Origin: Kocuria subflava
GTDB taxonomy: Bacteria; Actinomycetota; Actinomycetes; Actinomycetales; Micrococcaceae
DNA: 64,000 nt
NCBI RefSeq assembly: GCF_012163155.1
Contig: NZ_JAAVUN010000007.1
Coordinates: 1 to 64,000, forward strand
Reading direction: 5' to 3'
Positions 1 through 8,141 of the stretch are shown here, one piece after another (the stretch's first letter is position 1; every line of letters starts with the position of its first letter). The notes beneath the pieces were generated by a model that did no database searches, was not told the DNA's origin, and was given only the letters and a program-made list of their open reading frames with translations. Made by a program: the position numbers and the translations under genes.

Positions 1-522
1 GCTCTGGACGACTGTCGGCGCCGGATCCAGCAGCAGCTCCACAAACGCAGAGGCCGTAAGGACGACCCGCTCTACAAGGCCCGCCGCACCCTCCACACCG
101 GGTCCAAGTTCCTTACCGAGCGGCAGAGCGAGCGCCTCAGCACTCTGTTCAGCAGTGAGAAGCACGCCGCGGTCGAGGCGACCTGGGAGATATACCAGGC
201 CATGATCGCCGCCTATCGAGAAGCCGACCGGGTCCGAGCCAGAACGATGATGGAGAAGGTCATCGCGGCACTCAGCGCGAAGGCCCCGGACGCCCTCGTC
301 GAGCTGGGAAAGCTGGGCCGGACGCTGGCCAAACGCGCTGACGACGTCCTGGCATTCTTCGACCGACCCGGCACCAGCAACGGTCCCACCGAGGCGATCA
401 ATGGCCGGCTCGAACACCTCCGCGGCTCCGCCCTCGGCTTCCGCAACCTCCCCAACTACATCGCCCGCAGCCTCCTCGAATCAGGCGGCTTCAGAAACCA
501 GCTACACCCTCGGATGCGATGA
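1..522 (+). pseudogene. ISL3-family transposase, 3' portion
   Basis: The reading frame is already open at base 1 and runs to a TGA at 520-522, so the 5' part lies outside the window. The C-terminal section carries the ISL3 DDE-transposase ending, with PGTSNGPTEAINGRLEHLRG followed by the ALGFRNLPNYIARSLLE stretch, which includes the conserved last catalytic Glu context. The final codons (RMR) appear to come from neighbouring IS5-type DNA rather than from ISL3, so the right inverted repeat of the element is probably missing. It is marked as a pseudogene because of that damaged end; completeness of the 5' part cannot be judged from here. Confidence 0.8.
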
Positions 523-617
523 GCCGAGAATCTCCGCCCTGGACTGCCCGTCGGCTTCGGCAACATCGGCTCGATCAACGACCATTGAGCATCCGAGAGC
601 GACTGAAACCGTGACAC
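516..617 (-). pseudogene. IS5-family transposase N-terminal remnant
   Basis: Reading leftwards from a GTG at 617, the frame gives VSRFQSLSDAQWSLIEPMLP and then KPTGSPGRRFSAHR. This is the N-terminal DUF4096-type helix-turn-helix region of IS5-family transposases. Homology stops near 516, where the ISL3 transposase end begins, so only about 34 residues remain. The frame continues into ISL3 DNA without family similarity. The element is therefore a remnant interrupted by, or recombined with, the ISL3 copy. An upstream ATG at 647 would add ten residues that do not look like the family. Confidence 0.7.
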
Positions 618-664
618 GTGTTCAAGGCTCTCAGTCCGCAGACGCACCCTCGGTCAGCCGCGCC

Positions 665-1162
665 CTAGTAGTTCAGCGCCGACAGCGCATCCCTGGCGTC
701 GTTCACGGATACGCCACCAGCCACCGCGAGCAATGCTGCCCGCCAGCCAGCCGCGAGCACCTGACCCACCGGCTCCTTGCGCGGCGCAAGGAGCCGGTGG
801 AGCATCTCCACCAGCAGATCGTCTTCAGCGCCGAGAGGCGGCTGGACGAGCAGGTGTAGGAATCCTTGCCCGGTTGCGAAATCGAACCCAACCTGCAGCG
901 CGGCACGCACCGCGTGCTGCCCCGCGAACTCGGCAGCGCCCTCCATGCGGTCGATCAGCCTTCGTTCGACGTCGCGCCGAACGAAGGCGTACAGGCCGAG
1001 CTTGCTGCCGAAATGATGGTAGATCGCTCCGGTGGTCACGTCGGCCGCAGCGGCGAGCTCACCGACCGTCACATCGCCAAAGGGGCGTGCGCCGAACTCT
1101 TTGACCGCCGCGAGCGCCAGACGCCCCTTCGGCGAAGTTGAGATCGGAATCCACTCGCGCAT
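665..1162 (-). CDS. TetR/AcrR-family transcriptional regulator
   Basis: A 165-residue DNA-binding repressor. The N-terminal 60 residues form the TetR three-helix domain, with VGELAAAADVTTGAIYHHFG as the recognition helix-turn-helix and the usual YHHFGSK ending. The C-terminal ligand-binding half is divergent, so the inducer is unknown. The ATG at 1162 is preferred over a GTG six bases upstream. It is transcribed divergently from a VOC-family gene, and the gap contains a perfect 15-bp inverted repeat that suits a TetR operator, so it probably represses itself and that neighbour. This gene pair lies directly beside transposase debris and may have arrived by transfer. Confidence 0.85.
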   Translation of the reverse strand: MREWIPISTSPKGRLALAAVKEFGARPFGDVTVGELAAAADVTTGAIYHHFGSKLGLYAFVRRDVERRLIDRMEGAAEFAGQHAVRAALQVGFDFATGQGFLHLLVQPPLGAEDDLLVEMLHRLLAPRKEPVGQVLAAGWRAALLAVAGGVSVNDARDALSALNY

Positions 1163-1167
1163 AACCA

Positions 1168-1182
1168 CATAATGCCATTATG
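1168..1182. promoter_or_regulatory. Candidate TetR operator
   Basis: CATAATG-C-CATTATG is a perfect inverted repeat with a one-base centre in the short gap between the divergent TetR and VOC genes. It is AT-rich in a GC-rich context, adjoins the TetR start codon, and has the size typical of TetR-family operators. Binding is inferred from position and symmetry only. Confidence 0.6.
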
Positions 1183-1222
1183 CTCTGAGGAAAAGCCGCT
1201 ACGACGCGAAAGTGATGGACCC

Positions 1223-1561
1223 ATGAAGCTCGAACTCCTCTTCTTGCCGACCACCGACCTTGACGCCACGCTCGCGACTTATCGCGATCTCGGATTCGAG
1301 GAGGTCTGGCGCGAAGGCGACAGCACCGCCGCCATCACTCTTCCCGGAAGCGAAGTGCAGATCATGCTCGACTCGAACGATCCGACCGCAGTCGCAGGGC
1401 CGATGCTCGTGGTGGACAACGTGCAGACGTTCCATGACGCCCGACCGGCGGCGCTCGAAGTCCTGCAAGCACCCGCCGAGATCCCCGACGGGTTCATGGC
1501 GACCTACCGCGACGCGGGCGGCACCACCATCTACGTACTCGACCAATCGACCGCGGGCTGA
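1223..1561 (+). CDS. VOC (glyoxalase/bleomycin resistance) family protein
   Basis: A 112-residue single-module vicinal-oxygen-chelate protein. It begins MKLELLFLPTTDLDATLATY, where the DLDATLATYRDLGFE stretch is the usual first beta-alpha unit, and ends with the YRDAGGTTIYVLDQ strand. The ATG at 1223 was chosen because the 17 upstream in-frame codons cover the operator palindrome and do not look like protein. VOC proteins of this size are dioxygenases, isomerases or antibiotic-binding proteins; nothing visible fixes the substrate. The divergent TetR gene is the likely regulator. Confidence 0.75.
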   Translation: MKLELLFLPTTDLDATLATYRDLGFEEVWREGDSTAAITLPGSEVQIMLDSNDPTAVAGPMLVVDNVQTFHDARPAALEVLQAPAEIPDGFMATYRDAGGTTIYVLDQSTAG

Positions 1562-1646
1562 ATCCTCTACCGCGCCGCCGTCCTCATCCACGCTGCTATC
1601 GCTTGGGCCCGGGCTTTGTCAGACACGCCCTAGGAGTGAATGAGAC

Positions 1647-2660
1647 TCACACCAAACTGCGCAGGATGCGGGCGGCACCGTCGTCGTAGACGCTGTTGGT
1701 GACTTCCCGTGCCACGGCCACCACTTCATCGGGTGCCTGTCCCATGGCCACGCCGCGGGCGGCCCAGTCGAGCATTTCGACGTCGTTGCGGCCATCCCCT
1801 ACGGCAACGGTGTGGGCGGGATCAACGCCCAGGTGGCGCCGGACCTGCTCCAGGGCACTGGCCTTGGAGACGCCGGCGGCGGCAACGTCCAACCATGCGG
1901 TCCAGCCGACTGCGTAGGCCACGCCGTGCAGACCGGCGGCCTCGATGGCATCAGCAAAGTTCTCCGGGGTGTCCTCCGAGCTGTAAACCACCAGGCGCAC
2001 CGCATCCAGCTCGGCAAGCTGGTGAATGTCCGTGCCGATGGCTTGAATGCCGAATGACCGGTCCTGGAACCGCTCGGTGGCAAAAAAGTTCCCGTCGGCG
2101 GTTTCCAGGGCGAACTTGGCGGTGGGCAAAGCGTCCTTGAGAGCCTGGAGCGCGGGTCCGGGGTTGAAAGTGACAGCGTCCAGGACGCGGTAGTGGTCAG
2201 GGGCGCTCGGATCCAGCTGCAAGGTGATGCCGCCGTTGGATGCCACGGCAAAACCCTCCTCCAAGCCGAGTTGTTCACAGACCGGCAGGGTGGCTCCGCG
2301 GGAGCGGCCGGTGGAGATCACCAGGTGGTGACCGGCCGCGATGGCGGCCAGTGCTGCGTCCTTGACCTCGGGGGACATCACGCCGTCGTGGTCCACCAGG
2401 GTGCCGTCCACGTCCAAGGCAACCAGGTACTTGACCCCAGGCTCCAGCTCCCAGTCGCTGCCAACCGGTTCACGGTCCGGCTCGGGGAACGGGGAAGTGC
2501 CTGATTGGAGGAACTCGGGGGTCTCCACGGCGTCATCGAAATCCTGGAGCGTGTCCGCGGAGGAGCTTGCCAAGTGGGCAGTGTCTTGCTGGGCTGCGGG
2601 GCTTTGGGCGTTGTGCCGGTCATCGATGCCGGCGTTGTTCTGCGTAGTCATGACAGTCAT
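1647..2660 (-). CDS. Cof-type HAD-IIB family phosphatase
   Basis: A 337-residue haloacid-dehalogenase-superfamily hydrolase. The first 75 residues are a low-complexity, Ala/Asp/Gln-rich extension without family similarity. The HAD core then begins with motif I DVDGT (about residue 83), followed by motif II in VISTGRSRG and motif IV in VGDGRNDVEML near residue 290; the long insert between them is the type IIB cap. Members dephosphorylate sugar phosphates, nucleotides or cofactors; specificity is not visible. Related actinobacteria place this gene directly after serS, but here an extra gene at 2960 separates the two. Two start ATGs (2660 and 2651) are possible, without a clear ribosome-binding site. 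Confidence 0.85.
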   Translation of the reverse strand: MTVMTTQNNAGIDDRHNAQSPAAQQDTAHLASSSADTLQDFDDAVETPEFLQSGTSPFPEPDREPVGSDWELEPGVKYLVALDVDGTLVDHDGVMSPEVKDAALAAIAAGHHLVISTGRSRGATLPVCEQLGLEEGFAVASNGGITLQLDPSAPDHYRVLDAVTFNPGPALQALKDALPTAKFALETADGNFFATERFQDRSFGIQAIGTDIHQLAELDAVRLVVYSSEDTPENFADAIEAAGLHGVAYAVGWTAWLDVAAAGVSKASALEQVRRHLGVDPAHTVAVGDGRNDVEMLDWAARGVAMGQAPDEVVAVAREVTNSVYDDGAARILRSLV

Positions 2661-2749
2661 GCTGTCACACCACCACGGGACCGTGCCTGCCAGTCAACAG
2701 CGGGTGAGCTGTGAGGTGAACTTCTGTTGACGCTGCCCTGGCCCCCGAT

Positions 2750-2809
2750 GTTCAGTGGTCAATTTCCTGGCCCATCAGCGCTGATGGGCCAGGAAATTGA
2801 CCACTGAAC
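2750..2809. repeat. 60-bp perfect palindrome (hairpin subfamily 1, copy 1)
   Basis: The whole 60 bases read identically on both strands. The outer word is TTCAGTGGTCAATTTCC and the centre is CCCATCAGCGCTGATGGG. It lies in the divergent gap upstream of both flanking genes, so a terminator role is unlikely at this position. A second copy lies at 3980-4039, on the other side of the accessory gene. Confidence 0.9.
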
Positions 2810-2959
2810 TGAGTACGGGTCGCGACCGTGAGTGGCCGCTGCAAACCATTGGGCACCACGCCTCCACAGACGACGACGCCCCCTGGCCACGCTGGAGGCT
2901 GTCCACATCTGGCGGACGTGGCCGTGTTGTGCTCAAAACCATGAGGCTCTACTGGTCAC

Positions 2960-3955
2960 ATGCCCACTCCTCAACATGTCCCACCACCCGAACTGAGGGA
3001 CAGGTGTTTCAGCCTGCGTGATGCCACCCGCACAGGGTTGACCGGCCACCAGCTCTTTGGCCCTGGGTATGAGTCCGTGATGACCGGGGTGTGGCGCTCG
3101 GTGCATCATTCAGTGCATCAGGACCCGGTGGCACGGTTGCTGGATGCTCTGCCACCGCTGCTGTCGTCTCTGCCCACCACGGCTGCCAGCCACCTGACAT
3201 CCGCCCTGCTCCTGGGTCTGCGGCTACCTGGATGGTTGCGCACGAGCACACCGATTCACCTGACCCGGTGGGTTGCCGGGCGTGCCCCGCGGGTCGCCGG
3301 GGTGACAGGGCACGTGGCACAGCTGGATCCGCAGGATCGCTGGAGCTCAGGAGACGTCAGGGTGGTGGGGCCCACGCGGACCGTCGTCGACCTGGCGGGA
3401 ATGAAAGACCCACACAGTGGCACCAACCTGATCACCGATGACGCATTGGTTGCCGTGCTGGACGGCTTGATCAGCTTCCACCAGACGGGTATCCACGCGG
3501 GAAAACCTCCTCTGAGGGCCTTGGCCGAGGTGGAGGCGGATCTGGAACGGATGGGGCGTCGTCGTGGAGTGGCTCGGGTGCGGCGAAATCTGAGCCGATG
3601 TGCGGCGGGCGTGGACTCCGCCTTGGAGACCCACGCTCGGCTGGCCTTGGAACACGCGGGGTTGGCCGGGTTTGTCACGGACCGGGAAATCCGGGTACCC
3701 GGAATGGGATCCGCCAACCCGGGCCTGGCCCATGAGCAGTGGAAGATCGCGATTCGGGTGGAAGGGCCTCACCATGACCAACAGGGCCAGCGCACCAGAG
3801 ACATCAAGCGTCAACGCATCACGGAAGCTGCCGGCTGGATTGAGATCCGTGTGACTGCCGCGGACCTGGTTCCGCCGTACCCCGGTGGTGAGCCACGCAT
3901 TGTGAACCTGGTGAGGGAGGCAATGAAGCAGCGCGTGGCCAGCTCCCGGCGTTGA
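2960..3955 (+). CDS. AbiEi-antitoxin-like / Vsr-like endonuclease-domain protein
   Basis: A 331-residue protein of a type that is common and multicopy in Micrococcales. The N-terminal half resembles the winged-helix type IV antitoxin (AbiEi) domain, containing RDATRTGLTGHQLFGPGYE. The C-terminal third resembles the DUF559/Vsr endonuclease fold, with RVEGPHHDQQGQRTRDIKRQ and then RITEAAGWIEIRVTAADL. The usual YDG at the catalytic strand is VEG here, so activity is uncertain. No AbiEii toxin lies beside it. It separates serS from its usual HAD neighbour and is flanked by two copies of the same palindrome, which suggests insertion as a unit. Function is not established for the family. Confidence 0.65.
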   Translation: MPTPQHVPPPELRDRCFSLRDATRTGLTGHQLFGPGYESVMTGVWRSVHHSVHQDPVARLLDALPPLLSSLPTTAASHLTSALLLGLRLPGWLRTSTPIHLTRWVAGRAPRVAGVTGHVAQLDPQDRWSSGDVRVVGPTRTVVDLAGMKDPHSGTNLITDDALVAVLDGLISFHQTGIHAGKPPLRALAEVEADLERMGRRRGVARVRRNLSRCAAGVDSALETHARLALEHAGLAGFVTDREIRVPGMGSANPGLAHEQWKIAIRVEGPHHDQQGQRTRDIKRQRITEAAGWIEIRVTAADLVPPYPGGEPRIVNLVREAMKQRVASSRR

Positions 3956-3979
3956 GTGGTCAAAATCCTCAAGCCTGCC

Positions 3980-4039
3980 TGTGAGTGGTCAAAATCCCCG
4001 CTCATCAGCGCTGATGGGCCAGGAAATTGACCACCCAAC
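3980..4039. repeat. Imperfect palindrome (hairpin subfamily 1, copy 2)
   Basis: The right half, from the CAGCGCTGATGGGCC centre to AGGAAATTGACCAC, is identical to the palindrome at 2750-2809. The left half has diverged (AGTGGTCAAAATCCCCGCTC). A further outer-arm copy, GTTGAGTGGTCAAAATCC, sits at 3951-3968, and an inverted relative lies at about 4047-4067, giving nested hairpins. The element falls between the converging ends of the accessory gene and serS and could also terminate both. Confidence 0.8.
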
Positions 4040-4073
4040 GCGACGAACGGGGATTTCGACCAGTCAAACCACC

Positions 4074-5384
4074 TCAGGCGGCGTTGACCACCTCAATGCG
4101 CTCCTGATTGCGCATGTAAGGGCGCAGTGCCTCCGGGATGATCACGGATCCATCGGCCTGCTGGTGGGTTTCCAGGATGGCCACCAACCAGCGCGTGGTG
4201 GCCAGCGTGCCGTTCAGTGTTGCCACCGCGCGGGTGCCACCCTTCTTGACCTTGCCGTCCACCGTGGTGTCTGCCTGACGCTCACGGATGTTGAGGCGGC
4301 GGGCCTGGTAGGTGGTGCAGTTGGAGGTGGAGGTCAGCTCGCGGTAGCGGCCCTGGGTGGGGATCCAGGCCTCACAGTCGAACTTGCGGGCTGCGGAGGT
4401 GCCCAGGTCACCGGCGGCGGTGTCGATCACGCGGTAGGCCAGACCGCAGGCCTGGAGCATCTGCTCCTCCCACTCCAGCAGGCGGGCGTGCTCCGCCTCA
4501 GCCTCTTCCACCGGGCAGTACACAAACATTTCCAGCTTGTTGAACTGGTGCACGCGGATGATGCCGCGGGTGTCCTTGCCCGCCGAGCCTGCTTCACGGC
4601 GGTAGCAGGAGGACCATCCGGCGTAGCGCAGCGGACCGTCGGAGAGGTTCAGGATTTCGTCCGCGTGGTAGCCGGCAATGGCCACCTCAGAGGTGCCCAC
4701 CAGGTAGAGGTCGTCCTTCTCCAGCCGGTAGATCTCAGCATCGTGTTCGACGTCGAATCCCGTGCCCGCCATAATCTCCGGGCGCACCAGGGTGGGGGTG
4801 GTCAGGCTGATGAAGTTGTTGTCCACCGCCAGGTCCTGGCCCATGCGCAGCAGTGCGGTTTCCAGTCGGGCGATGTCTCGCTTGAGGAAGTAGAACCGGG
4901 AGCCGCCCACCTTGGCGCCGCGCTCCATGTCAATGCCGTCCACCAGCTCACCAATGGCCAGGTGGTCGCGAGGTTCAAAGCCCTCGGCCTGGAAGTCGCG
5001 TGGGGTGCCCACGTGCTTGAGCACAGTGAAGTCGTCCTCGCCACCGGTGGGCACGCCGTCGATGATCAGGTTGGGCATGGCCTTCAGGAGGTCGTCAATG
5101 CCCTCCTGAGCAGCACTGGCGCGGGTGTCAGCATCCTTGACGCGGGCGGCCAGATCCTTGACCTCGGCCAGCAGCGCCTGCTTCTCCTCGCCCTGAGCCT
5201 GGGCGACCGTCTTGCCGAACACCTTCTGTTCGGCACGGAGGTTCTCGTACTCCGTGATGGCGGAACGCCTGGCGGAATCAGCTTCCAGAACTTGGTCCAC
5301 GCTCTCCGGGGAGAGGCCTCGGGCGGTCTGTGAGGCGCGGAACTGGTCAGGGTGCTCACGAAGAAGATTGATGTCGATCACCAT
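4074..5384 (-). CDS. serS: Seryl-tRNA synthetase
   Basis: This class II aminoacyl-tRNA synthetase charges tRNA-Ser and acts in the cytoplasm. At 436 residues it has the usual length. The first 110 residues form the tRNA-binding antiparallel coiled coil, preceded by the [18 protein letters not shown] start seen throughout the family. The catalytic domain holds motif 2 ([20 protein letters not shown], about residue 265) and motif 3 ([18 protein letters not shown], about residue 390). The ATG at 5384 is the conserved family start. The gene is divergent from the lipid kinase at 5538 and ends against a palindrome. Confidence 0.98.
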   Translation of the reverse strand: MVIDINLLREHPDQFRASQTARGLSPESVDQVLEADSARRSAITEYENLRAEQKVFGKTVAQAQGEEKQALLAEVKDLAARVKDADTRASAAQEGIDDLLKAMPNLIIDGVPTGGEDDFTVLKHVGTPRDFQAEGFEPRDHLAIGELVDGIDMERGAKVGGSRFYFLKRDIARLETALLRMGQDLAVDNNFISLTTPTLVRPEIMAGTGFDVEHDAEIYRLEKDDLYLVGTSEVAIAGYHADEILNLSDGPLRYAGWSSCYRREAGSAGKDTRGIIRVHQFNKLEMFVYCPVEEAEAEHARLLEWEEQMLQACGLAYRVIDTAAGDLGTSAARKFDCEAWIPTQGRYRELTSTSNCTTYQARRLNIRERQADTTVDGKVKKGGTRAVATLNGTLATTRWLVAILETHQQADGSVIIPEALRPYMRNQERIEVVNAA

Positions 5385-5537
5385 GCCAGGGTATCGGAGT
5401 ATTGCAGGTTCAAGGCATCATGGGCCCGACCGGACACTCTCCGTGGTCGTTGTGCCCACACCGTGCCTGTAGCGTGGGTGCCAAGTAATCAGCAGGCTCA
5501 TTATGTGGTGCCGTGGCACCGTTGCAAGGAGTACCCC

Positions 5538-6497
5538 GTGGCTTCACAGCCCTCCCCCCAGCGCGTGGCAGTGGTCATCAACCCGTCCAAGTACGACGCC
5601 GATTCCGCCCGGGACACCATTGTTGTGTCCTGCCGCAAGGCCGGATGGGCGGATCCCGTGTTCTACGAGACCACTGTGGATGACCCAGGTACGTCCATGG
5701 CGCAGGCCGCCTTGGCGGACAACGTTGACGTGGTGCTGGCGGCCGGCGGTGACGGAACGGTGCGCACCGTGGCCGAGGTGATGGCCAATTCCGGCACCCC
5801 GCTGGGCGTGATTCCGCTGGGCACCGGCAACCTGTTGGCCCGCAACCTCGGTGCGCAGCTGGATGACGTTCACCACTCGGTGGACATTGCCTTGTTCGGT
5901 GACCAGCGCCAGATCGACATGGTTTCCTTTGCCACGGAGAACATGCGCGGCGAGAAGTTCAAACATTCCCTGTGCGTGATGGGCGGCGCCGGATTCGATG
6001 CCGAGATCATGTCCAACACCCGCGACGAACTCAAGCGCCAGATCGGGTGGATGGCCTACACGGAGGCCGGTATGCGCCGTCTTGCCGTGGACCCCGTGTG
6101 GACGCGATTCAGCATCGACGACGGCCCGTGGCAAACCAAACGCCTGCGCTCCATCATGGCTGCCAACTGCGGCGTACTGACCGGCGGACTGGTGTTGGTG
6201 CCCGGTGCCAAGCTCAATGACGGGCGCATGGATGTGGTGGTCATTGCCCCGCGTGGACCCCTGGGTTGGGTGACATTGACCAGCAAGATCATTTTCAAGC
6301 ACCGGCATGATCTTCCGTCCATGGACCATTTCATGTGCAAGAAGGTCCGCGCTGAGTTCCACAAGCCCACGGAGTCCCAGATCGATGGCGACGGTTTGGG
6401 CCGCATCACCTCTTTCGAAGCAGAGATCATGCCGGAGGCGCTGTCCCTACGGGTCCCGCCGTCCCAGGGCGACGACGTCCACGACGTCATCGGCTGA
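5538..6497 (+). CDS. Diacylglycerol kinase family lipid kinase
   Basis: A 319-residue cytoplasmic or membrane-associated kinase of the DagK/YegS/BmrU fold. Near residue 71 it has the nucleotide-binding AAGGDGTVRTVAEVM stretch, followed by PLGVIPLGTGNLLARNL. The second domain includes GGAGFDAEIM and the C-terminal DGDGLG-type motif. The GTG at 5538 was chosen over an upstream ATG because AAGGAG stands seven bases before it and the family alignment begins with PQRVAVVINPSKYD. It probably phosphorylates diacylglycerol or a related lipid to recycle it into phospholipid synthesis. It is transcribed alone and ends at a strong hairpin shared with the convergent gluconate permease. Confidence 0.9.
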   Translation: MASQPSPQRVAVVINPSKYDADSARDTIVVSCRKAGWADPVFYETTVDDPGTSMAQAALADNVDVVLAAGGDGTVRTVAEVMANSGTPLGVIPLGTGNLLARNLGAQLDDVHHSVDIALFGDQRQIDMVSFATENMRGEKFKHSLCVMGGAGFDAEIMSNTRDELKRQIGWMAYTEAGMRRLAVDPVWTRFSIDDGPWQTKRLRSIMAANCGVLTGGLVLVPGAKLNDGRMDVVVIAPRGPLGWVTLTSKIIFKHRHDLPSMDHFMCKKVRAEFHKPTESQIDGDGLGRITSFEAEIMPEALSLRVPPSQGDDVHDVIG

Positions 6498-6515
6498 CAC
6501 CAGCCCTCCACACGC

Positions 6516-6585
6516 CCAAGGCCGGTGGTGGGGTTCCGCAGACCGTCCAGCGAAGGAGGTCACGGAACCCAACCACCGGCCTTGG
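6516..6585. terminator. Bidirectional terminator hairpin
   Basis: Arms of 23 bases (6516-6538 and 6563-6585, beginning CCAAGGCCGGTGG) pair with a single mismatch around a 24-base loop, between the converging ends of the lipid kinase and gluconate permease genes. There is no long T-run, as is common in actinobacterial terminators. Confidence 0.8.
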
Positions 6586-6611
6586 TTCAAGAAGCCGGTC
6601 TCACGGCAGCC

Positions 6612-8012
6612 TCAGAAGGCTCCGGCCAGCGCAAAGATCACGGCCGAGAGGGCAAAGCCCACCACACCGATGATGGTCTCCAGCACGGTCCAGGTCTTGA
6701 ACGTGGTCTTGACGTCCATCTCCAGCAGGCGGCCCACCAGCCAGAAGCCGGAGTCGTTGACGTGAGACAGGGCAACCGAACCTGCGGCCACAGCCAACAC
6801 CAGTGCAGCCACCTGGACCTCGTTGTAACCACCGGCGAGGATGGCAGGAGCCACCAGACCGGCCGCCGTCGTCAATGCAACGGTTGCCGAGCCCTGTGCC
6901 ACACGCAGGATCAAGGAGATCAGGAAGCCGGCCACGATCACCGGAACGCCGAGGTCGGAGAGGACGTCCGCCAGCGCGTCACCGATGCCAGAGGCCCGCA
7001 GCACGCCACCGAACATGCCGCCGGCACCGGTGATCAGGATGACCGAGCAGACGGGGCCGAGTGCGGATTCAAAGGTCTTCTCAATGGCTGAGCCGCTGAC
7101 CCCACGCGCCGTGCCGATCAACAGTGCGGCCACGATCAAGGTGATGGTCAGCGCAACCGGGGTCTGGCCGATGGCCACCAGGGACTGGTACCAGAGGTCA
7201 TCCCCCACGGATTCCGGCAGGGTGCCCGAGTTCAGCAGCGTGGACAGCCCGGTGTTCAGGAAGATCAGCACCAGCGGCAACAGCAGGATGAGCACCACGG
7301 TGGTGGTCTTGGGCGGGTTCTGAACGTCCTCAGCCTTGCCCAGGATGGCGGGCACGGGCAGGTTGATGCGCTTGCCCATGTAGAGGCCGAACAGGTAGGA
7401 GCTCAGGTACCAGGCGGGGATGGCCACCACCAGGCCCAGCAGGAGGACCACACCCACGTTGGCTTCAAAGAACGCCGACGCTGCCACCGGGCCCGGGTGT
7501 GGTGGCAGGAAGATGTGCATGGCGGAGAACGCGCCCACGGCCGGCAGCGCGTAAAGCAGCACGGAGCCGCCCAATCTGCGCGCCACAGAGAAGACCACCG
7601 GCAGCATGACCACCAGGCCGGCGTCGAAGAAAATGGGGAACCCGAAGAGCAGGGAGGCGACGCCCAAGGCCAGTGGCGCGCGCTTTTCCCCGAACACGCC
7701 GATCAGCTTGTCCGCCAGGACTTGAGCGCCACCGGAGGTTTCCAGCAGGCGCCCCAGCATGGCACCCAGGCCGACCAGAAGCGCCACGCTGGCCAGGGTG
7801 TTGCCGAATCCGCTGGTCAGAACGGGGACCACGGCATTCATGGGGATGCCGGTGGCCACTGCGGTCAGACCGCTGATCACAATCAGCGCCAGAAAGGCGT
7901 GGACCTTGAACTTGATGATCAGCACCAGCAGCACGGCGATGGCCGCGGCCGCAATGGCCAGGAGGGGTCCGGCTGTGAGGGTCTGCTCCCAGCCTTCGAG
8001 TTGTTCAACCAT
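6612..8012 (-). CDS. gntP: GntP-family gluconate:H+ symporter
   Basis: A 466-residue polytopic inner-membrane transporter, rich in hydrophobic segments (about 12-14 predicted by eye). GntP hallmarks are visible: FGFPIFFDAGLVVMLPVVF, then GAFSAMHIFLPPHPGPVAAS, and AQGSATVALTTAAGLVAP near the C-terminus. It imports gluconate or a related sugar acid with protons. The ATG at 8012 is favoured over a GTG at 8024 because the only ribosome-binding sequence (AAGGAAG) directly abuts the GTG. No gluconate kinase or GntR regulator is adjacent, so it appears to be a single-gene unit. Confidence 0.92.
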   Translation of the reverse strand: MVEQLEGWEQTLTAGPLLAIAAAAIAVLLVLIIKFKVHAFLALIVISGLTAVATGIPMNAVVPVLTSGFGNTLASVALLVGLGAMLGRLLETSGGAQVLADKLIGVFGEKRAPLALGVASLLFGFPIFFDAGLVVMLPVVFSVARRLGGSVLLYALPAVGAFSAMHIFLPPHPGPVAASAFFEANVGVVLLLGLVVAIPAWYLSSYLFGLYMGKRINLPVPAILGKAEDVQNPPKTTTVVLILLLPLVLIFLNTGLSTLLNSGTLPESVGDDLWYQSLVAIGQTPVALTITLIVAALLIGTARGVSGSAIEKTFESALGPVCSVILITGAGGMFGGVLRASGIGDALADVLSDLGVPVIVAGFLISLILRVAQGSATVALTTAAGLVAPAILAGGYNEVQVAALVLAVAAGSVALSHVNDSGFWLVGRLLEMDVKTTFKTWTVLETIIGVVGFALSAVIFALAGAF

Positions 8013-8045
8013 GGGTGACGTCACTTCCTTGTGGTGTCATGTGCG

Positions 8046-8114
8046 CCCCGCCGAGACCTCCGTCATGCCCCAAAAATCCCAAGATTCTGGGCCATGACGG
8101 AGGTCTGGGCGGGG
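8046..8114. repeat. Long-stem hairpin (subfamily GAGACCTCCG), pheA terminator candidate
   Basis: Arms of 22 bases (8046-8067 and 8093-8114) pair with one mismatch and include GAGACCTCCGTCATG. The element lies downstream of pheA and upstream of the gluconate permease, both on the minus strand. It shares its outer GAGACCTCCG word with the hairpin at 54717. Confidence 0.8.
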
Positions 8115-8141
8115 TTACTGATTACTGATTACTGATTACTG
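8115..8141. repeat. Heptamer tandem repeat at the pheA stop codon
   Basis: Four copies of ATTACTG in tandem (the first lacks its initial A) overlap the end of pheA. On the coding strand they read CAGTAAT repeated, so a TAA recurs every seven bases, which places a stop in all three frames just after the pheA stop. Confidence 0.85.

Noticed and set aside
2960-3955. Calling the gene an AbiE phage-defence system.
   Set aside because: Only an AbiEi-like domain is visible and no AbiEii nucleotidyltransferase toxin is adjacent; these genes are frequent solitary genes in actinobacteria.
3981-5333. A 450-codon plus-strand frame antisense to serS.
   Set aside because: serS shows full class II motifs on the minus strand; the antisense frame has shadow composition (Val, Gly, His, Gln) and no motif.
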